Below, one piece after another: positions 15,710 through 23,455 of a stretch of DNA of 64,000 bases (positions are counted from its first letter, which is position 1; each line of letters opens with the position of its first letter). The translations under genes and the position numbers were made by a program. Under the pieces are notes generated by a model, which ran no database searches, was not told the origin of the DNA, and saw only the letters and a list, made by a program, of their open reading frames with translations. The DNA is from Bailinhaonella thermotolerans. Its GTDB lineage: Bacteria > Actinomycetota > Actinomycetes > Streptosporangiales > Streptosporangiaceae. The stretch lies in contig NZ_QZEY01000012.1 of the NCBI RefSeq assembly GCF_003594875.1, positions 177,586 through 241,585 of the forward strand, written 5' to 3'.

Positions 15710-16872
15710 CGGTCGGCCCGCAGGATGAGGGCGGAGGTCGCGGGCAGGATGTAGCCGGGCTGGGCGGTGGACAGGGCGACCTCCGCGCCCGGCACCTGGC
15801 GGTCGCCCGCCTGGCCCCGGAGCTGTGAGACCGCCTCCGCGATGTGGTTGATTCCGTGCACGTATCCCTCCGAGAGGAACCCGCCGTGGGTGTTCACAGG
15901 CAGGTCGCCGTCCAGCGAGGTGTGCCCGTCCGCGACGAACGGGCCCCCCTCCCCCTTCCCGCAGAAGCCGTAGTCCTCCAGTTGCACGATCACGGAGTAG
16001 GTGAAGCAGTCGTAGATCTGCGCCACGTCGATGTCGCGCGGCCGCACCCCCGCCATGGCGTACAGGCGGGGGGCCAGTTCGGCGGCGGCGGTCACCGTCA
16101 CGTCGGCGCGGCCGCCGGAGAGGAACGAGTCGCCGCCGCCCCAGGCCGCGGCGGAGATCGTGACGGCGGGCTGCCGCAGGTCGCGGGCGCGTTCGGCGGT
16201 GGTGACCACGAGGGCGCAGGCGCCGTCGGTCTCCAGGCAGCAGTCCAGCAGGCGGAACGGCTCGGCGATCCACCGTGAGGAGAGGTAGTCGTCCAGGGTG
16301 ATCGGGTCGCGCATGAGGGCCCGCGGGTTCTTGACCGCGTTGGCCCGCTGGGTCACCGCCAGCCGCCCGAAGTGCTCCTCCTTCGTGCCGTACTTCAGCA
16401 TGTGCGCGCGGGCGTACATGGCGTACTGCTGCGGGGGCGCGAAGAAGCCGTACGGCGCCTGGTACTGCACCTCGGGGCTGACCGGCACCGCCCGCCCGGT
16501 CCCGCCCATGCGGAACTCCGACCGCGCGTTGATCGCCCGGTAGCAGACCACGGTCCTGGCGATGCCGCTCGCGACCGCCAGCGCCGCCTGCCCCACCACG
16601 CTGTGCGAGACGCTGCCGCCGCCGAACTGGTCGAGGTACCAGCTCGGCTCGCGGATGCCCAGCGCCGAGGCGACCAGCCACGGCGCGGCCGAGTCCCCCA
16701 CGCGGTGCGTGGCCAGCCCGTCCACGTCGTCCGGCCCCAGGCCCGCGTCCTCCAGGGCGGCGAGCACGGCCCGCGCCGCGAGCGTGAGCGTGCTGACCCC
16801 GGAGTTCTTGGAGAACGGCGTGTAGCCGACGCCGGCGACGGCCGTCCGGTCGCGGAATCCGGGGGCGCTCAC
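15706..16872 (-). CDS. Ltp-type thiolase-like protein (probable acyl-CoA retro-aldolase)
   Basis: A 388-residue thiolase-superfamily protein related to mycobacterial Ltp/SCP-x proteins. The catalytic cysteine is missing (loop FGGGSVSHSVVGQAAL) while the C-terminal histidine region is kept (HGGFLSEGYVHGINHIAEAV). With the adjacent DUF35 protein this resembles Ltp2-ChsH2, which cleaves a 17-hydroxy steroid side-chain CoA ester by retro-aldol reaction. The GTG start at 16872 lies 23 bases from the KstR2-type palindrome 16896-16905. The operon order is thiolase, DUF35, EtfBA, all overlapping. I infer C-C cleavage of a beta-hydroxyacyl-CoA; the substrate is not known. Confidence 0.82.
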   Translation of the reverse strand: MSAPGFRDRTAVAGVGYTPFSKNSGVSTLTLAARAVLAALEDAGLGPDDVDGLATHRVGDSAAPWLVASALGIREPSWYLDQFGGGSVSHSVVGQAALAVASGIARTVVCYRAINARSEFRMGGTGRAVPVSPEVQYQAPYGFFAPPQQYAMYARAHMLKYGTKEEHFGRLAVTQRANAVKNPRALMRDPITLDDYLSSRWIAEPFRLLDCCLETDGACALVVTTAERARDLRQPAVTISAAAWGGGDSFLSGGRADVTVTAAAELAPRLYAMAGVRPRDIDVAQIYDCFTYSVIVQLEDYGFCGKGEGGPFVADGHTSLDGDLPVNTHGGFLSEGYVHGINHIAEAVSQLRGQAGDRQVPGAEVALSTAQPGYILPATSALILRADR

Positions 16873-16895
16873 GGGAGCCGCCGGAGATACTTGAA

Positions 16896-16905
16896 CAAGC
16901 GCTTG
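16896..16905. promoter_or_regulatory. KstR2-type operator before the thiolase/DUF35/EtfBA operon
   Basis: The perfect palindrome CAAGCGCTTG, preceded by GAA, matches the CAAGnnCTTG core of the KstR2 consensus AnCAAGnnCTTGnT, with A at the first position. It lies 23 bases before the leftward GTG start. Confidence 0.75.
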
Positions 16906-17011
16906 GGCACAATCCGAGGCTAGGTAGCGCCCCGGAGGCTGTCAACGCGCGGGCCATGCCGCGATGACCATCGCGCTTGACACCCGTGCGGGCACGCTCA
17001 TATCGTCCAAG

Positions 17012-17021
17012 CAAGCGCTTG
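17012..17021. promoter_or_regulatory. KstR2-type operator before the flavin reductase/fadE30 operon
   Basis: AGCAAGCGCTTGGT (17010-17023) matches AnCAAGnnCTTGnT at every fixed position. It lies 22 bases before the ATG at 17044 and 106 bases from the sister site of the divergent operon. Confidence 0.8.
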
Positions 17022-17043
17022 GTAAGAAGAAGGGATACGGGTC

Positions 17044-17676
17044 ATGCCCGAGGGAGCCCATTCGGCCGCGGCGCGAATGTTCGCGGCGGGCGGAGGCGGA
17101 CGACGCCCCCGCCTCGTCGCCGTGCACGACACCGCCACCGGGACGGCGGCGGCGGAGCCGTACTCTCCCAACGGCGCACAGGGGGCGGACGGATCGGTGA
17201 ACGGAGACCACTTCCGCTCGGTTCTCGGGCACTTCGCCACCGGCGTGGTCGCGATCACCGCGATCGACCCCGAGAGCGGCGGGCCCTGCGGGCTCGCGGC
17301 GAACTCCTTCACCTCGGTCTCGCTCGACCCCCCGCTGGTCGCGTTCTGCGTGGCGCACACCAGCAGTAGCTGGCCGAAGGTGCGCGAGGCCGCCCGGCAC
17401 TGCATCAACATCCTGGGCGAGCAGCAGCTCCCGGTCTGCCGGCAGCTCGCCGCCAAGGGCGGCGACAAGTTCCGCGACCTGGCGTGGAACCCCTCCCCCA
17501 GCGGCACCCCGATCCTGGAGGGCGCCCTGGCCTGGATCGACTGCTCCATCGAGGCGGAGTACGTCGCCGGCGACCATGTCATCGTCGTCGCCCGGGTGCA
17601 CGAGCTGAACACCCACGGGAACGGCGACGGCCCGCTGGTCTTCTTCCGCGGCGCGTACGGGCGCTTCCACGCGTGA
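17044..17676 (+). CDS. Flavin reductase family protein (FMN-binding split barrel)
   Basis: A 210-residue protein whose last 160 residues are a flavin-reductase-like domain: FRSVLGHFATGVVAIT at about 54, CGLAANSFTSVSLDPPLVAFCV, and the C-terminal GDHVIVVARVHELN and PLVFFRGAYGRF. Such proteins supply reduced flavin to a partner oxygenase, as HsaB does for HsaA in steroid ring A degradation. The first 50 residues are disordered and may not be translated; GTG 17197 is an alternative start that begins at the domain. ATG 17044 is favoured by its distance to the operator. It overlaps the dehydrogenase gene (GTGA). No two-component oxygenase is adjacent, so its partner is unclear. Confidence 0.82.
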   Translation: MPEGAHSAAARMFAAGGGGRRPRLVAVHDTATGTAAAEPYSPNGAQGADGSVNGDHFRSVLGHFATGVVAITAIDPESGGPCGLAANSFTSVSLDPPLVAFCVAHTSSSWPKVREAARHCINILGEQQLPVCRQLAAKGGDKFRDLAWNPSPSGTPILEGALAWIDCSIEAEYVAGDHVIVVARVHELNTHGNGDGPLVFFRGAYGRFHA

Positions 17677-18836
17677 GCGGCGCCCAGGACCTGGAGCGGT
17701 TCCGGGACGAGGTCCGCTCCTGGCTCGAGGAGAACCTCACCGGCGAGTTCGCGGACGCGCGCGGCCTCGGCGGCCCCGGCCGCGAGCACGAGGGCCACGA
17801 CCTGCGCGTCCGCTGGGAACGCCACCTCGGCAAGGCGGGCTGGACCTGCCTGGGCTGGCCCGTGGCGTACGGCGGGCGGGGGGCGAGCCTGGCCGAACAG
17901 GTGATCTTCCACGAGGAGTACGCCAGGGCGGACGCACCCGCGCGGGTGGGGCACATCGGCGAGGGGCTGATCGGGCCCACGATCCTCGACCACGGCACCG
18001 AGGAGCAGAAACGCCGGTTCCTCCCGCCGATCCAGCGCGGCGAGGAGCTGTGGTGCCAGGGGTACTCCGAGCCGGACGCGGGGTCGGACCTGGCGAACGT
18101 GCAGACCCGGGCGTACCTGGACGGGGACGAGTGGGTCGTCACCGGGCAGAAGGTGTGGACGAGCCTGGCGCACGTGGCGGACTGGTGCTTCGTGCTCGCG
18201 CGGACCGAGCCCGGGTCGCGGCGGCACCACGGCCTGTCCTACCTGCTGGTCCCCATGCGCGGGCCCGGCGTCGAGGTGCGGCCGATCGTGCAGATGACCG
18301 GCACGTCCGAGTTCAACGAGGTCTTCTTCGACGGCGCCCGCACGGCCGCCGCGAACGTCGTCGGCGAGCCCGGCCAGGGCTGGCGCGTGGCGATGGCGAC
18401 GCTGGGGTACGAGCGGGGCGCGTCCACCCTCGGGCAGCAGATCGGGTTCCGGCGGGAGCTGGCCCGGGTGATCGAGACCGCCGAGCGCACGGGGGCCGCG
18501 CGGGACCCGGTGCTCCGGGACGAGCTGGTCCGCTCCTGGGTCGAGCTGGAGATCATGCGGCTGAACGCGCTGCGCACGATGCGCTCGCTCGGCGCGGGCG
18601 AGCCCGGGCCGGAGGTCTCGATCGCGAAGCTGTACTGGTCGGAGTGGCACCGGCGGCTGGGCGAGCTGGCGATGGCCGTCCAGGGCGCGGAGGGGCTGGT
18701 CGCCGATCCGGAGCCGGGCGACCTGCAGCGGCTCTACCTGTTCAGCCGGGCGGACACCATCTACGCGGGGTCGAGCGAGATCCAGCGGAATATCATCGCG
18801 GAGAGAACCCTCGGTCTGCCGAAGGAGCCGCGGTGA
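17673..18836 (+). CDS. fadE30: Acyl-CoA dehydrogenase, FadE30-like
   Basis: A 387-residue FAD-dependent acyl-CoA dehydrogenase. It closely matches my recollection of mycobacterial FadE30 (Rv3560c), notably ELWCQGYSEPDAGSDLAN, VVTGQKVWTSLAHVADWCFV, MTGTSEFNEVFFD, ATLGYERGASTLGQQ and the C-terminal YAGSSEIQRNIIAERTLGLP. FadE30 belongs to the KstR2 regulon and acts on HIP-CoA-derived intermediates of cholesterol rings C/D. The GTG start overlaps the flavin reductase stop and its own stop overlaps the SDR start, so all are co-translated. Electrons would go to the divergent fused ETF. The family assignment is strong; the exact substrate in this organism is inferred. Confidence 0.88.
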   Translation: MSGAQDLERFRDEVRSWLEENLTGEFADARGLGGPGREHEGHDLRVRWERHLGKAGWTCLGWPVAYGGRGASLAEQVIFHEEYARADAPARVGHIGEGLIGPTILDHGTEEQKRRFLPPIQRGEELWCQGYSEPDAGSDLANVQTRAYLDGDEWVVTGQKVWTSLAHVADWCFVLARTEPGSRRHHGLSYLLVPMRGPGVEVRPIVQMTGTSEFNEVFFDGARTAAANVVGEPGQGWRVAMATLGYERGASTLGQQIGFRRELARVIETAERTGAARDPVLRDELVRSWVELEIMRLNALRTMRSLGAGEPGPEVSIAKLYWSEWHRRLGELAMAVQGAEGLVADPEPGDLQRLYLFSRADTIYAGSSEIQRNIIAERTLGLPKEPR

Positions 18837-19609
18837 CGACACCGGCGTATCCCCGATCGCACGGACTGCTGGAGGGGCGCGTCACGGTGGTGACCGCGGC
18901 CGCCGGGGCGGGCATCGGCTACGCGACCGCCCGCCGCTGCGCCGAGGAGGGCGCGACGGTCGTGGTCAGCGACCGGCACGAACGCCGCCTGGCCGAGGCC
19001 GCCGAGTCGCTCGCCGAGCTGACCGGGGTCAAGCCGCTGGCCGTGCCGTGCGACGTGACCGAGGAGGCGCAGGTCCAGGACCTGTTCGACCGTGCGGCGC
19101 GGGCCCACGGGCGGGTGGACGTCGTGGTCAACAACGCCGGCCTCGGCGGTACGGCCACGCTGGCGGAGATGACCGACGCGCAGTGGCACGCGGTGCTGGA
19201 CGTGACGCTGACCGGGACGATGCGGTGCACGCGCGCGGCGCTGCGGCACATGCTGCCGCGCCGCAAGGGCGTGATCGTGAACACCGCGGGCGCGGCCGGC
19301 TGGCGGGCCGGGGCCGGGCAGGCGCACTACGCGGCGGCCAACGCCGGGGTGATGGCGCTGACCCGGTGCGCCGCGCTGGAGGCCGCCCCCTCGGGCGTGC
19401 GCGTGAACGCGGTCGCGCCGAGCCTGGCGATGCACCCGTTCCTGTCCCGGGTGGCGAGCGAGGAGACGCTGGCGGAGCTGGAGTCGCGCGAGGCGTTCGG
19501 GCGCGCGGCCGAGCCGTGGGAGGTCGCCAACGTGATCGTCTTCCTGGCGAGCGACTACTCGTCCTATATGACCGGAGAGGTGGTGTCGGTCTCGGATCGG
19601 CACCCATAA
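18833..19609 (+). CDS. ipdF: Short-chain dehydrogenase, IpdF-like (Rv3559c family), catalytic triad altered
   Basis: A 258-residue SDR. It follows fadE30 with a GTGA overlap, as Rv3559c follows Rv3560c, and shares with it VTAAAGAGIGYATARR, VVVNNAGLGG, the region around GVMALTRCAALEAA, EAFGRAAEPWEVANVI and an ending in VSVSxxHP. IpdF oxidises a hydroxylated HIP-CoA intermediate. The active site is abnormal, however: the Tyr-x-x-x-Lys motif reads YAAAN (codon AAC at about 19341), and the position 13 residues before the tyrosine, normally serine, is glycine (NTAGAAGW). Only the tyrosine remains. Either the protein has lost activity or it uses a different mechanism or partner subunit. Confidence 0.82.
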   Translation: MTTPAYPRSHGLLEGRVTVVTAAAGAGIGYATARRCAEEGATVVVSDRHERRLAEAAESLAELTGVKPLAVPCDVTEEAQVQDLFDRAARAHGRVDVVVNNAGLGGTATLAEMTDAQWHAVLDVTLTGTMRCTRAALRHMLPRRKGVIVNTAGAAGWRAGAGQAHYAAANAGVMALTRCAALEAAPSGVRVNAVAPSLAMHPFLSRVASEETLAELESREAFGRAAEPWEVANVIVFLASDYSSYMTGEVVSVSDRHP

Positions 19610-19618
19610 TGCGGTTGC

Positions 19619-20380
19619 ATGAACCTGTTCTCGGTAGAGGGTAAGAGCGTCGTCGTCACGGGCGGCTCGCGCGGCATCGGGCTCATGATCGCGACCGGCT
19701 TCGCGGAGGCGGGGGCGCGGGTCTACATCTGCTCCCGCAAGACCGACGAGCTGGAGCGGGCGGCCGCCTCCATCGGCGTGACCGCGATCCCGGCCGACCT
19801 GTCCACCCGCGAGGGCGCGGACCGGTTCGCCGGCGAGATCGCCGGCCGCGAGCCGAAGCTGGACGTGCTGGTCAACAACGCCGGGGCCGCCTGGGGCGCG
19901 CCGCTGGAGGACTTCCCGGAGAACGGCTTCGACAAGATCTGGAACGTCAACGTCAAGGGCGTCTACTACCTGACGGTCGCGATACTGCCGCTGCTGCGCA
20001 AGGCGGCGGCCCCCGACGACCCCGCCCGCGTGATCAACATCGGGTCCGTGGACGGCATTCGCGTGCCCGAGACCGAGAACTACCCCTACGCGGCCTCCAA
20101 GGCGGCGGTCCACATGCTCACCCGCCAGCTCGCGCACCGCCTGGTCAAGGAGCACATCACGGTCAACGCGATCGCCCCCGGCCCGTTCGAGAGCAAGATG
20201 ATGGCCTTCGCCCTCGCCACCGACGAACTCCGCCAGGCCGTCGCCGACTTCGTCCCGATGGGCCGCATCGGCCGCCCCGAGGACATGGCCGGCACCGCGA
20301 TCTACCTGGCCTCCCGCGCCGGCTCCTACCTCACCGGCGCGGTCATCCCGGTGGACGGCGGCCTGTCCACCCACGGCTGA
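19619..20380 (+). CDS. Short-chain dehydrogenase/reductase, RhlG-like
   Basis: A 253-residue classical SDR with an intact active site: cofactor motif TGGSRGIG (about 16-23), NNAGAAWG, serine in INIGSVDG, YAASK, and PVDGGLS near the end. The CSRKTDE segment after the second strand favours NADP(H), as in RhlG-type 3-oxoacyl reductases. It begins 9 bases after the IpdF-like gene and is the last gene of the operon. With its complete triad it could supply the dehydrogenase activity missing from the preceding protein; that is speculation. Its substrate is likely a hydroxy/oxo-acyl-CoA of the pathway. Confidence 0.85.
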   Translation: MNLFSVEGKSVVVTGGSRGIGLMIATGFAEAGARVYICSRKTDELERAAASIGVTAIPADLSTREGADRFAGEIAGREPKLDVLVNNAGAAWGAPLEDFPENGFDKIWNVNVKGVYYLTVAILPLLRKAAAPDDPARVINIGSVDGIRVPETENYPYAASKAAVHMLTRQLAHRLVKEHITVNAIAPGPFESKMMAFALATDELRQAVADFVPMGRIGRPEDMAGTAIYLASRAGSYLTGAVIPVDGGLSTHG

Positions 20381-20428
20381 CCGCGGACGGCCCGTCCGGC
20401 CCGTCCGCCCCGGTCCGCGCCGCGTCCC

Positions 20429-20475
20429 GCCGTACGGCTCGCGCCGGCCTCTCCGGCGGGCGCGGGCCGTACGGC
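20429..20475. repeat. Two GCCGTACGGC palindromes in a hairpin
   Basis: GCCGTACGGC occurs at 20429-20438 and 20466-20475, flanking an inverted GCGCCGG/CCGGCG segment. The whole can fold into a GC-rich hairpin between two convergent genes. The same decamer recurs in most long spacers of this window. Confidence 0.55.
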
Positions 20476-20514
20476 GTGCGCGGGCGCAGGCGCGGGCCGA
20501 GGCGCGGGCGGCGG

Positions 20515-21348
20515 TCAGGCGAGGAGGTCGCGGAGGGCTCCCGCGAAGCGGGCGGGGGCCTTCTCGTGGGCCGCGAGGAAGAGGTGGGGCTCGGTGAGCT
20601 CCAGTTCGATCAGCAGGGGGTCGCCGGAGGCCGAGCGCACGAGGTCCACGCGGGCGTACAGCAGGGGCTCGCCGATCTCGGCCAGCACGGCGCGCGCCAG
20701 TTCGAGCTGGTCGGCGGCGGCCTCGCGGGGGTCGCCGGTGGCCAGGGCCCCGGAGCCGTCCCTGGCCAGCATGGCGGGACGCCGTACGGCGTGGCTGTAC
20801 CGGCCGCCGAAGAACAGCAGGGACGTCTCGCCCTCGGCCTCGACCATGTCCAGGTAGGGCTGGACCATCGCGGTCCGGCCGGACTCCTGGATCGCGCGGA
20901 TCGCGGCGGTCGCCCCCTCGCGCGAGTCGTGGCGGCTGGTGTCCTGCGCGCCCACGGACACGTTGGGCTTGACCACGGTCTCGGCCCAGTCGTTCGCGAG
21001 GACCGGCTCGTCGCCGGGGCCGAACCACTCCGTCGGGACGATCGGGATCCCGGCGGCGGCCAGGTCGCGCAGATAGGTCTTGTCCGTGTTGCGCTCGATC
21101 ACGCCGGCCGGGTTGAAGAGGCGGGTCACCTGCGACGTACGGCGGGCCCACGCGGTGAACTCGGCGCGGCGCGGCACGTAGTCCCAGGTGGACCGGATGA
21201 CCGCGGCGTCGAAGGCGGACCAGTCGGCCTCGGCGTCGTCCCAGCGCAGCGCCTCGCCGTCCAGCCCCTCCGCCGCCCACGCCCCGAGCACGACGGGGAT
21301 CTCGGTGTCGACCTCGCGGTCTTCGAAGGTGACGTAAGCGACGCGCAT
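20515..21348 (-). CDS. ATP-grasp domain protein
   Basis: A 277-residue protein of the RimK/glutathione-synthetase-like ATP-grasp fold. Elements include the N-terminal MRVAYVTFEDREVDTEIPVV, RSTWDY, NTDKTYLRDLAAAGIPIVPT (pre-ATP-grasp to central domain), ETVVKPNVSVGAQDT (ATP-binding lysine) and LLIELELTEPHLFL (metal-binding acidic residues near the C-terminus). Members form amide or peptide bonds from a carboxyl-phosphate. The ATG at 21348 is preceded by GGAGG at 6-base spacing; a longer frame lacks support. The gene is isolated and its substrates are unknown. It resembles the DcsG-like stand-alone group, but I would not assign cycloserine biosynthesis. Confidence 0.8.
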   Translation of the reverse strand: MRVAYVTFEDREVDTEIPVVLGAWAAEGLDGEALRWDDAEADWSAFDAAVIRSTWDYVPRRAEFTAWARRTSQVTRLFNPAGVIERNTDKTYLRDLAAAGIPIVPTEWFGPGDEPVLANDWAETVVKPNVSVGAQDTSRHDSREGATAAIRAIQESGRTAMVQPYLDMVEAEGETSLLFFGGRYSHAVRRPAMLARDGSGALATGDPREAAADQLELARAVLAEIGEPLLYARVDLVRSASGDPLLIELELTEPHLFLAAHEKAPARFAGALRDLLA

Positions 21349-21515
21349 GGAGGGCCTCCGGGGGCGTGAACAGTGACGCAATGGTACGGGCATGGCGAAA
21401 CCAGGACGATATGGGATCGCCTTCGCACGTTCCCGAGCGCCGGTGAGGAGCGTGCAAAAACCAGACAAAGATCATAAAGTGCACGGGACATGACCGTGAG
21501 ACTCAGGAGATTCCC

Positions 21516-23168
21516 GTGAACAGGCGTGCTCTCGCCGTGGTCGCGCTGGGCGCCGGCGTCGCCCTGGGGCTCGCCCCCGCGGCCTTCGCCCAGGCGCACT
21601 CGCCCGCCGCGATCGGATCGCCCGCCGCGGCCGATCCCTCCGCCCCGCTCCCCGGCGCCGGGGAGCGGAACCCGGAGCCGGAGACCGGCCCGAGCCCCGC
21701 GCCCCCGCGGGACCAGGAACCCGGCCCCTCCGGCCCCTCGGACAAACCCTCCGACAAGCCCTCGGACAAGCCCTCGGAGGAGCCCTCCGGCAAGCCTTCG
21801 GAGGATCCGCCGGGGACGCCTTCGGAGGAGCCGTCAGGGCCGCCCTCGCAGGAGCCCGGGCCGGAGACCGCGGAGCCCAGGATCCCCGACGTCACGCTGT
21901 CGCCCGAGCCGCTCGTGAGCGCGTCGCCCTCCACGGACCCGTCGGCGCCGAGCATCGGCGACGTCGAGGTCGGCCCGGTCCGGGTCGAGGGCTTCGCCAA
22001 GGTCACGATCAAGGTGCGCGTCCGGAGCGCCGAGCCGGTCACCTCGGTGTCCGCCAGCGTGGACCCGTGGAGGGTGCCGCTGGTCCGGGTGTCCGGAAAC
22101 GCGCGCGACGGCGTGTACGTCCAGGAGTGGGGCGTCGGCGCGGGCTCGGGGACGCGGGAGTTCCCGGTTACCGTCACGGCGCGGACCGCCAAGGGCTCCG
22201 TCTCCCGGCCGGGCCCCACGATCACGTCGGTGCCCGGCGTCCCCGGCGCGCCGGAGATCGAGGGCGCGGGAGCCGCGCCGCAGATCCTGCGGGCGCCGGG
22301 TTCGGCCACGCTGCGGGCGCGGGTCAAGGGCATGGGCGGGCGGGGCGTGACGAAGGTCGCGGCCACCCTGATCAGCGAGGCCGCGCCGCCGCGGCACGTC
22401 ACCCTGTCGCGCGTGAGCGGGCACGCCTGGAACGGACTGTACGAGGCGAAGGCGCACTTCGGCACGGTGTCCGGCAAGACCGGCTACAGGCTGGTGTTCG
22501 AGGCCACGGACTCGGCGGGCAGGGTCGCGGCCGAGGCCGGGACGCCGTTCACCGTCGTGCCCACGCCGAGGTACGACATCACCTCGGTCTCCGGGCCCGG
22601 GTACGTCAGCCTGGGCAAGGGCGGCGCGACCGTCCGCATCGAGGCCACGGTCAAGAACGGGCCGCGCCGGGTCCTGCTCACCCAGGGGCGGGCGTCCGCG
22701 CCGTTCAGCCACTTCGGCGGCGACAGGTACCGGATCGAGATCGGGCTGCGGCCGACCATGGACGCGGGCCGGCAGACCTTCAAGGTGGAGGCGCTGAACG
22801 CCTCCGGCAAGGCCGAGGACACCCGGGCCGTCTCGTTCTACGTCAAGCGCGCGGTGTTCTTCGGCGGGTTCGACGCGGGCCCCGAGCCGGTGCGCAAGGG
22901 CGGCGCGATCACCGTCTCGGGCACGCTGTACGGCCTGAACGCCGCGGGGACCGCCTCCCCCGGCCTCGCCGGGCACAAGGTGGACATCCTGGTCAAGAAG
23001 GCGGGGTCCACGACGTACACGAAGGTCGCGACGGTGACCACGGACGCGCGGGGCCGCTTCGCCAAGGGCTTCACCGCGGCGTACGACGCCCACTGGAAGG
23101 CGGTCTTCGCCGGCACCGCCAAGTACGCCCAGATGGGCACGCGGGCCGACCACGTGGACGTGAGGTAG
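21516..23168 (+). CDS. Secreted Pro/Ser/Glu-rich protein with Ig-like repeats (copy 1)
   Basis: A 550-residue exported protein. It has a signal peptide (1-26, ending AAFAQA), a low-complexity stalk rich in PSDKPS/PSEEPS repeats (about 45-115), and then four beta-sandwich-like domains of about 100 residues. The last begins VFFGGFDAGPEPVRKGGAIT and ends GTRADHVDVR. There are no cysteines, no LPXTG sorting motif and no catalytic signature. The GTG start follows CTCAGGAGATTCCC. The neighbouring gene at 23456 encodes a paralogue with the same architecture. A cell-wall-embedded or secreted adhesive or structural role is the most I can infer. Confidence 0.75.
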   Translation: MNRRALAVVALGAGVALGLAPAAFAQAHSPAAIGSPAAADPSAPLPGAGERNPEPETGPSPAPPRDQEPGPSGPSDKPSDKPSDKPSEEPSGKPSEDPPGTPSEEPSGPPSQEPGPETAEPRIPDVTLSPEPLVSASPSTDPSAPSIGDVEVGPVRVEGFAKVTIKVRVRSAEPVTSVSASVDPWRVPLVRVSGNARDGVYVQEWGVGAGSGTREFPVTVTARTAKGSVSRPGPTITSVPGVPGAPEIEGAGAAPQILRAPGSATLRARVKGMGGRGVTKVAATLISEAAPPRHVTLSRVSGHAWNGLYEAKAHFGTVSGKTGYRLVFEATDSAGRVAAEAGTPFTVVPTPRYDITSVSGPGYVSLGKGGATVRIEATVKNGPRRVLLTQGRASAPFSHFGGDRYRIEIGLRPTMDAGRQTFKVEALNASGKAEDTRAVSFYVKRAVFFGGFDAGPEPVRKGGAITVSGTLYGLNAAGTASPGLAGHKVDILVKKAGSTTYTKVATVTTDARGRFAKGFTAAYDAHWKAVFAGTAKYAQMGTRADHVDVR

Positions 23169-23234
23169 CCCGCCGAGGGCGGATGCGCCGGCGGTGGCGA
23201 GGTCCTCCGGGACGGCCGCCGGAAGAGCGTCGCG

Positions 23235-23270
23235 ACGAAGGGCCGGACCCTCAGGGGTCCGGCCCTTCGT
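23235..23270 (+). terminator. Strong hairpin terminator between the paired secreted-protein genes
   Basis: A perfect 16-bp stem (23235-23250 with 23255-23270, loop TCAG) is followed by GGTTTCCC. It lies 66 bases after the stop at 23168, so the second gene must have its own promoter. Confidence 0.85.
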
Positions 23271-23455
23271 GGTTTCCCGGGGGCTCGGAGTTTCCCGGGG
23301 CGCTCGGCCGGCGATCCGGATGAGCCTCGCGACAGGAACATGGGGCGGGAAAGATCGCCCAGTCGGGTGGTTTAAGGTCATCCGAGTGCAATAAGGGGAC
23401 AAAGTTCGCCTCATGCACATCATCGTGAGTGGTTCGTCCCCCTGGGAGTATTCCG

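Noticed and set aside
15706..16872. Calling this thiolase FadA6, the KstR2-regulon thiolase
   Set aside because: FadA6 is a classical thiolase with the catalytic Cys; this protein lacks it and matches the Ltp/SCP-x group with a DUF35 partner.
13515..20380. A polyketide or fatty-acid synthase cluster
   Set aside because: No acyl carrier protein, ketosynthase or acyltransferase domains; the enzymes are CoA-dependent and catabolic.
20515..21348. D-cycloserine-type ligase or peptide antibiotic cluster
   Set aside because: Only a single ATP-grasp gene is present with no biosynthetic neighbours.
18761..21484. 907-codon minus-strand frame over the SDR genes
   Set aside because: It is the complement of two SDRs and the ATP-grasp spacer, with no recognisable domain; the plus-strand SDRs have ribosome sites and coupled starts.
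21730..21860. CRISPR-like or tandem nucleotide repeat
   Set aside because: The repetition is the coding sequence of a Pro/Ser/Glu/Lys stalk (PSDKPS units); repeats are degenerate and in frame, with no spacers.
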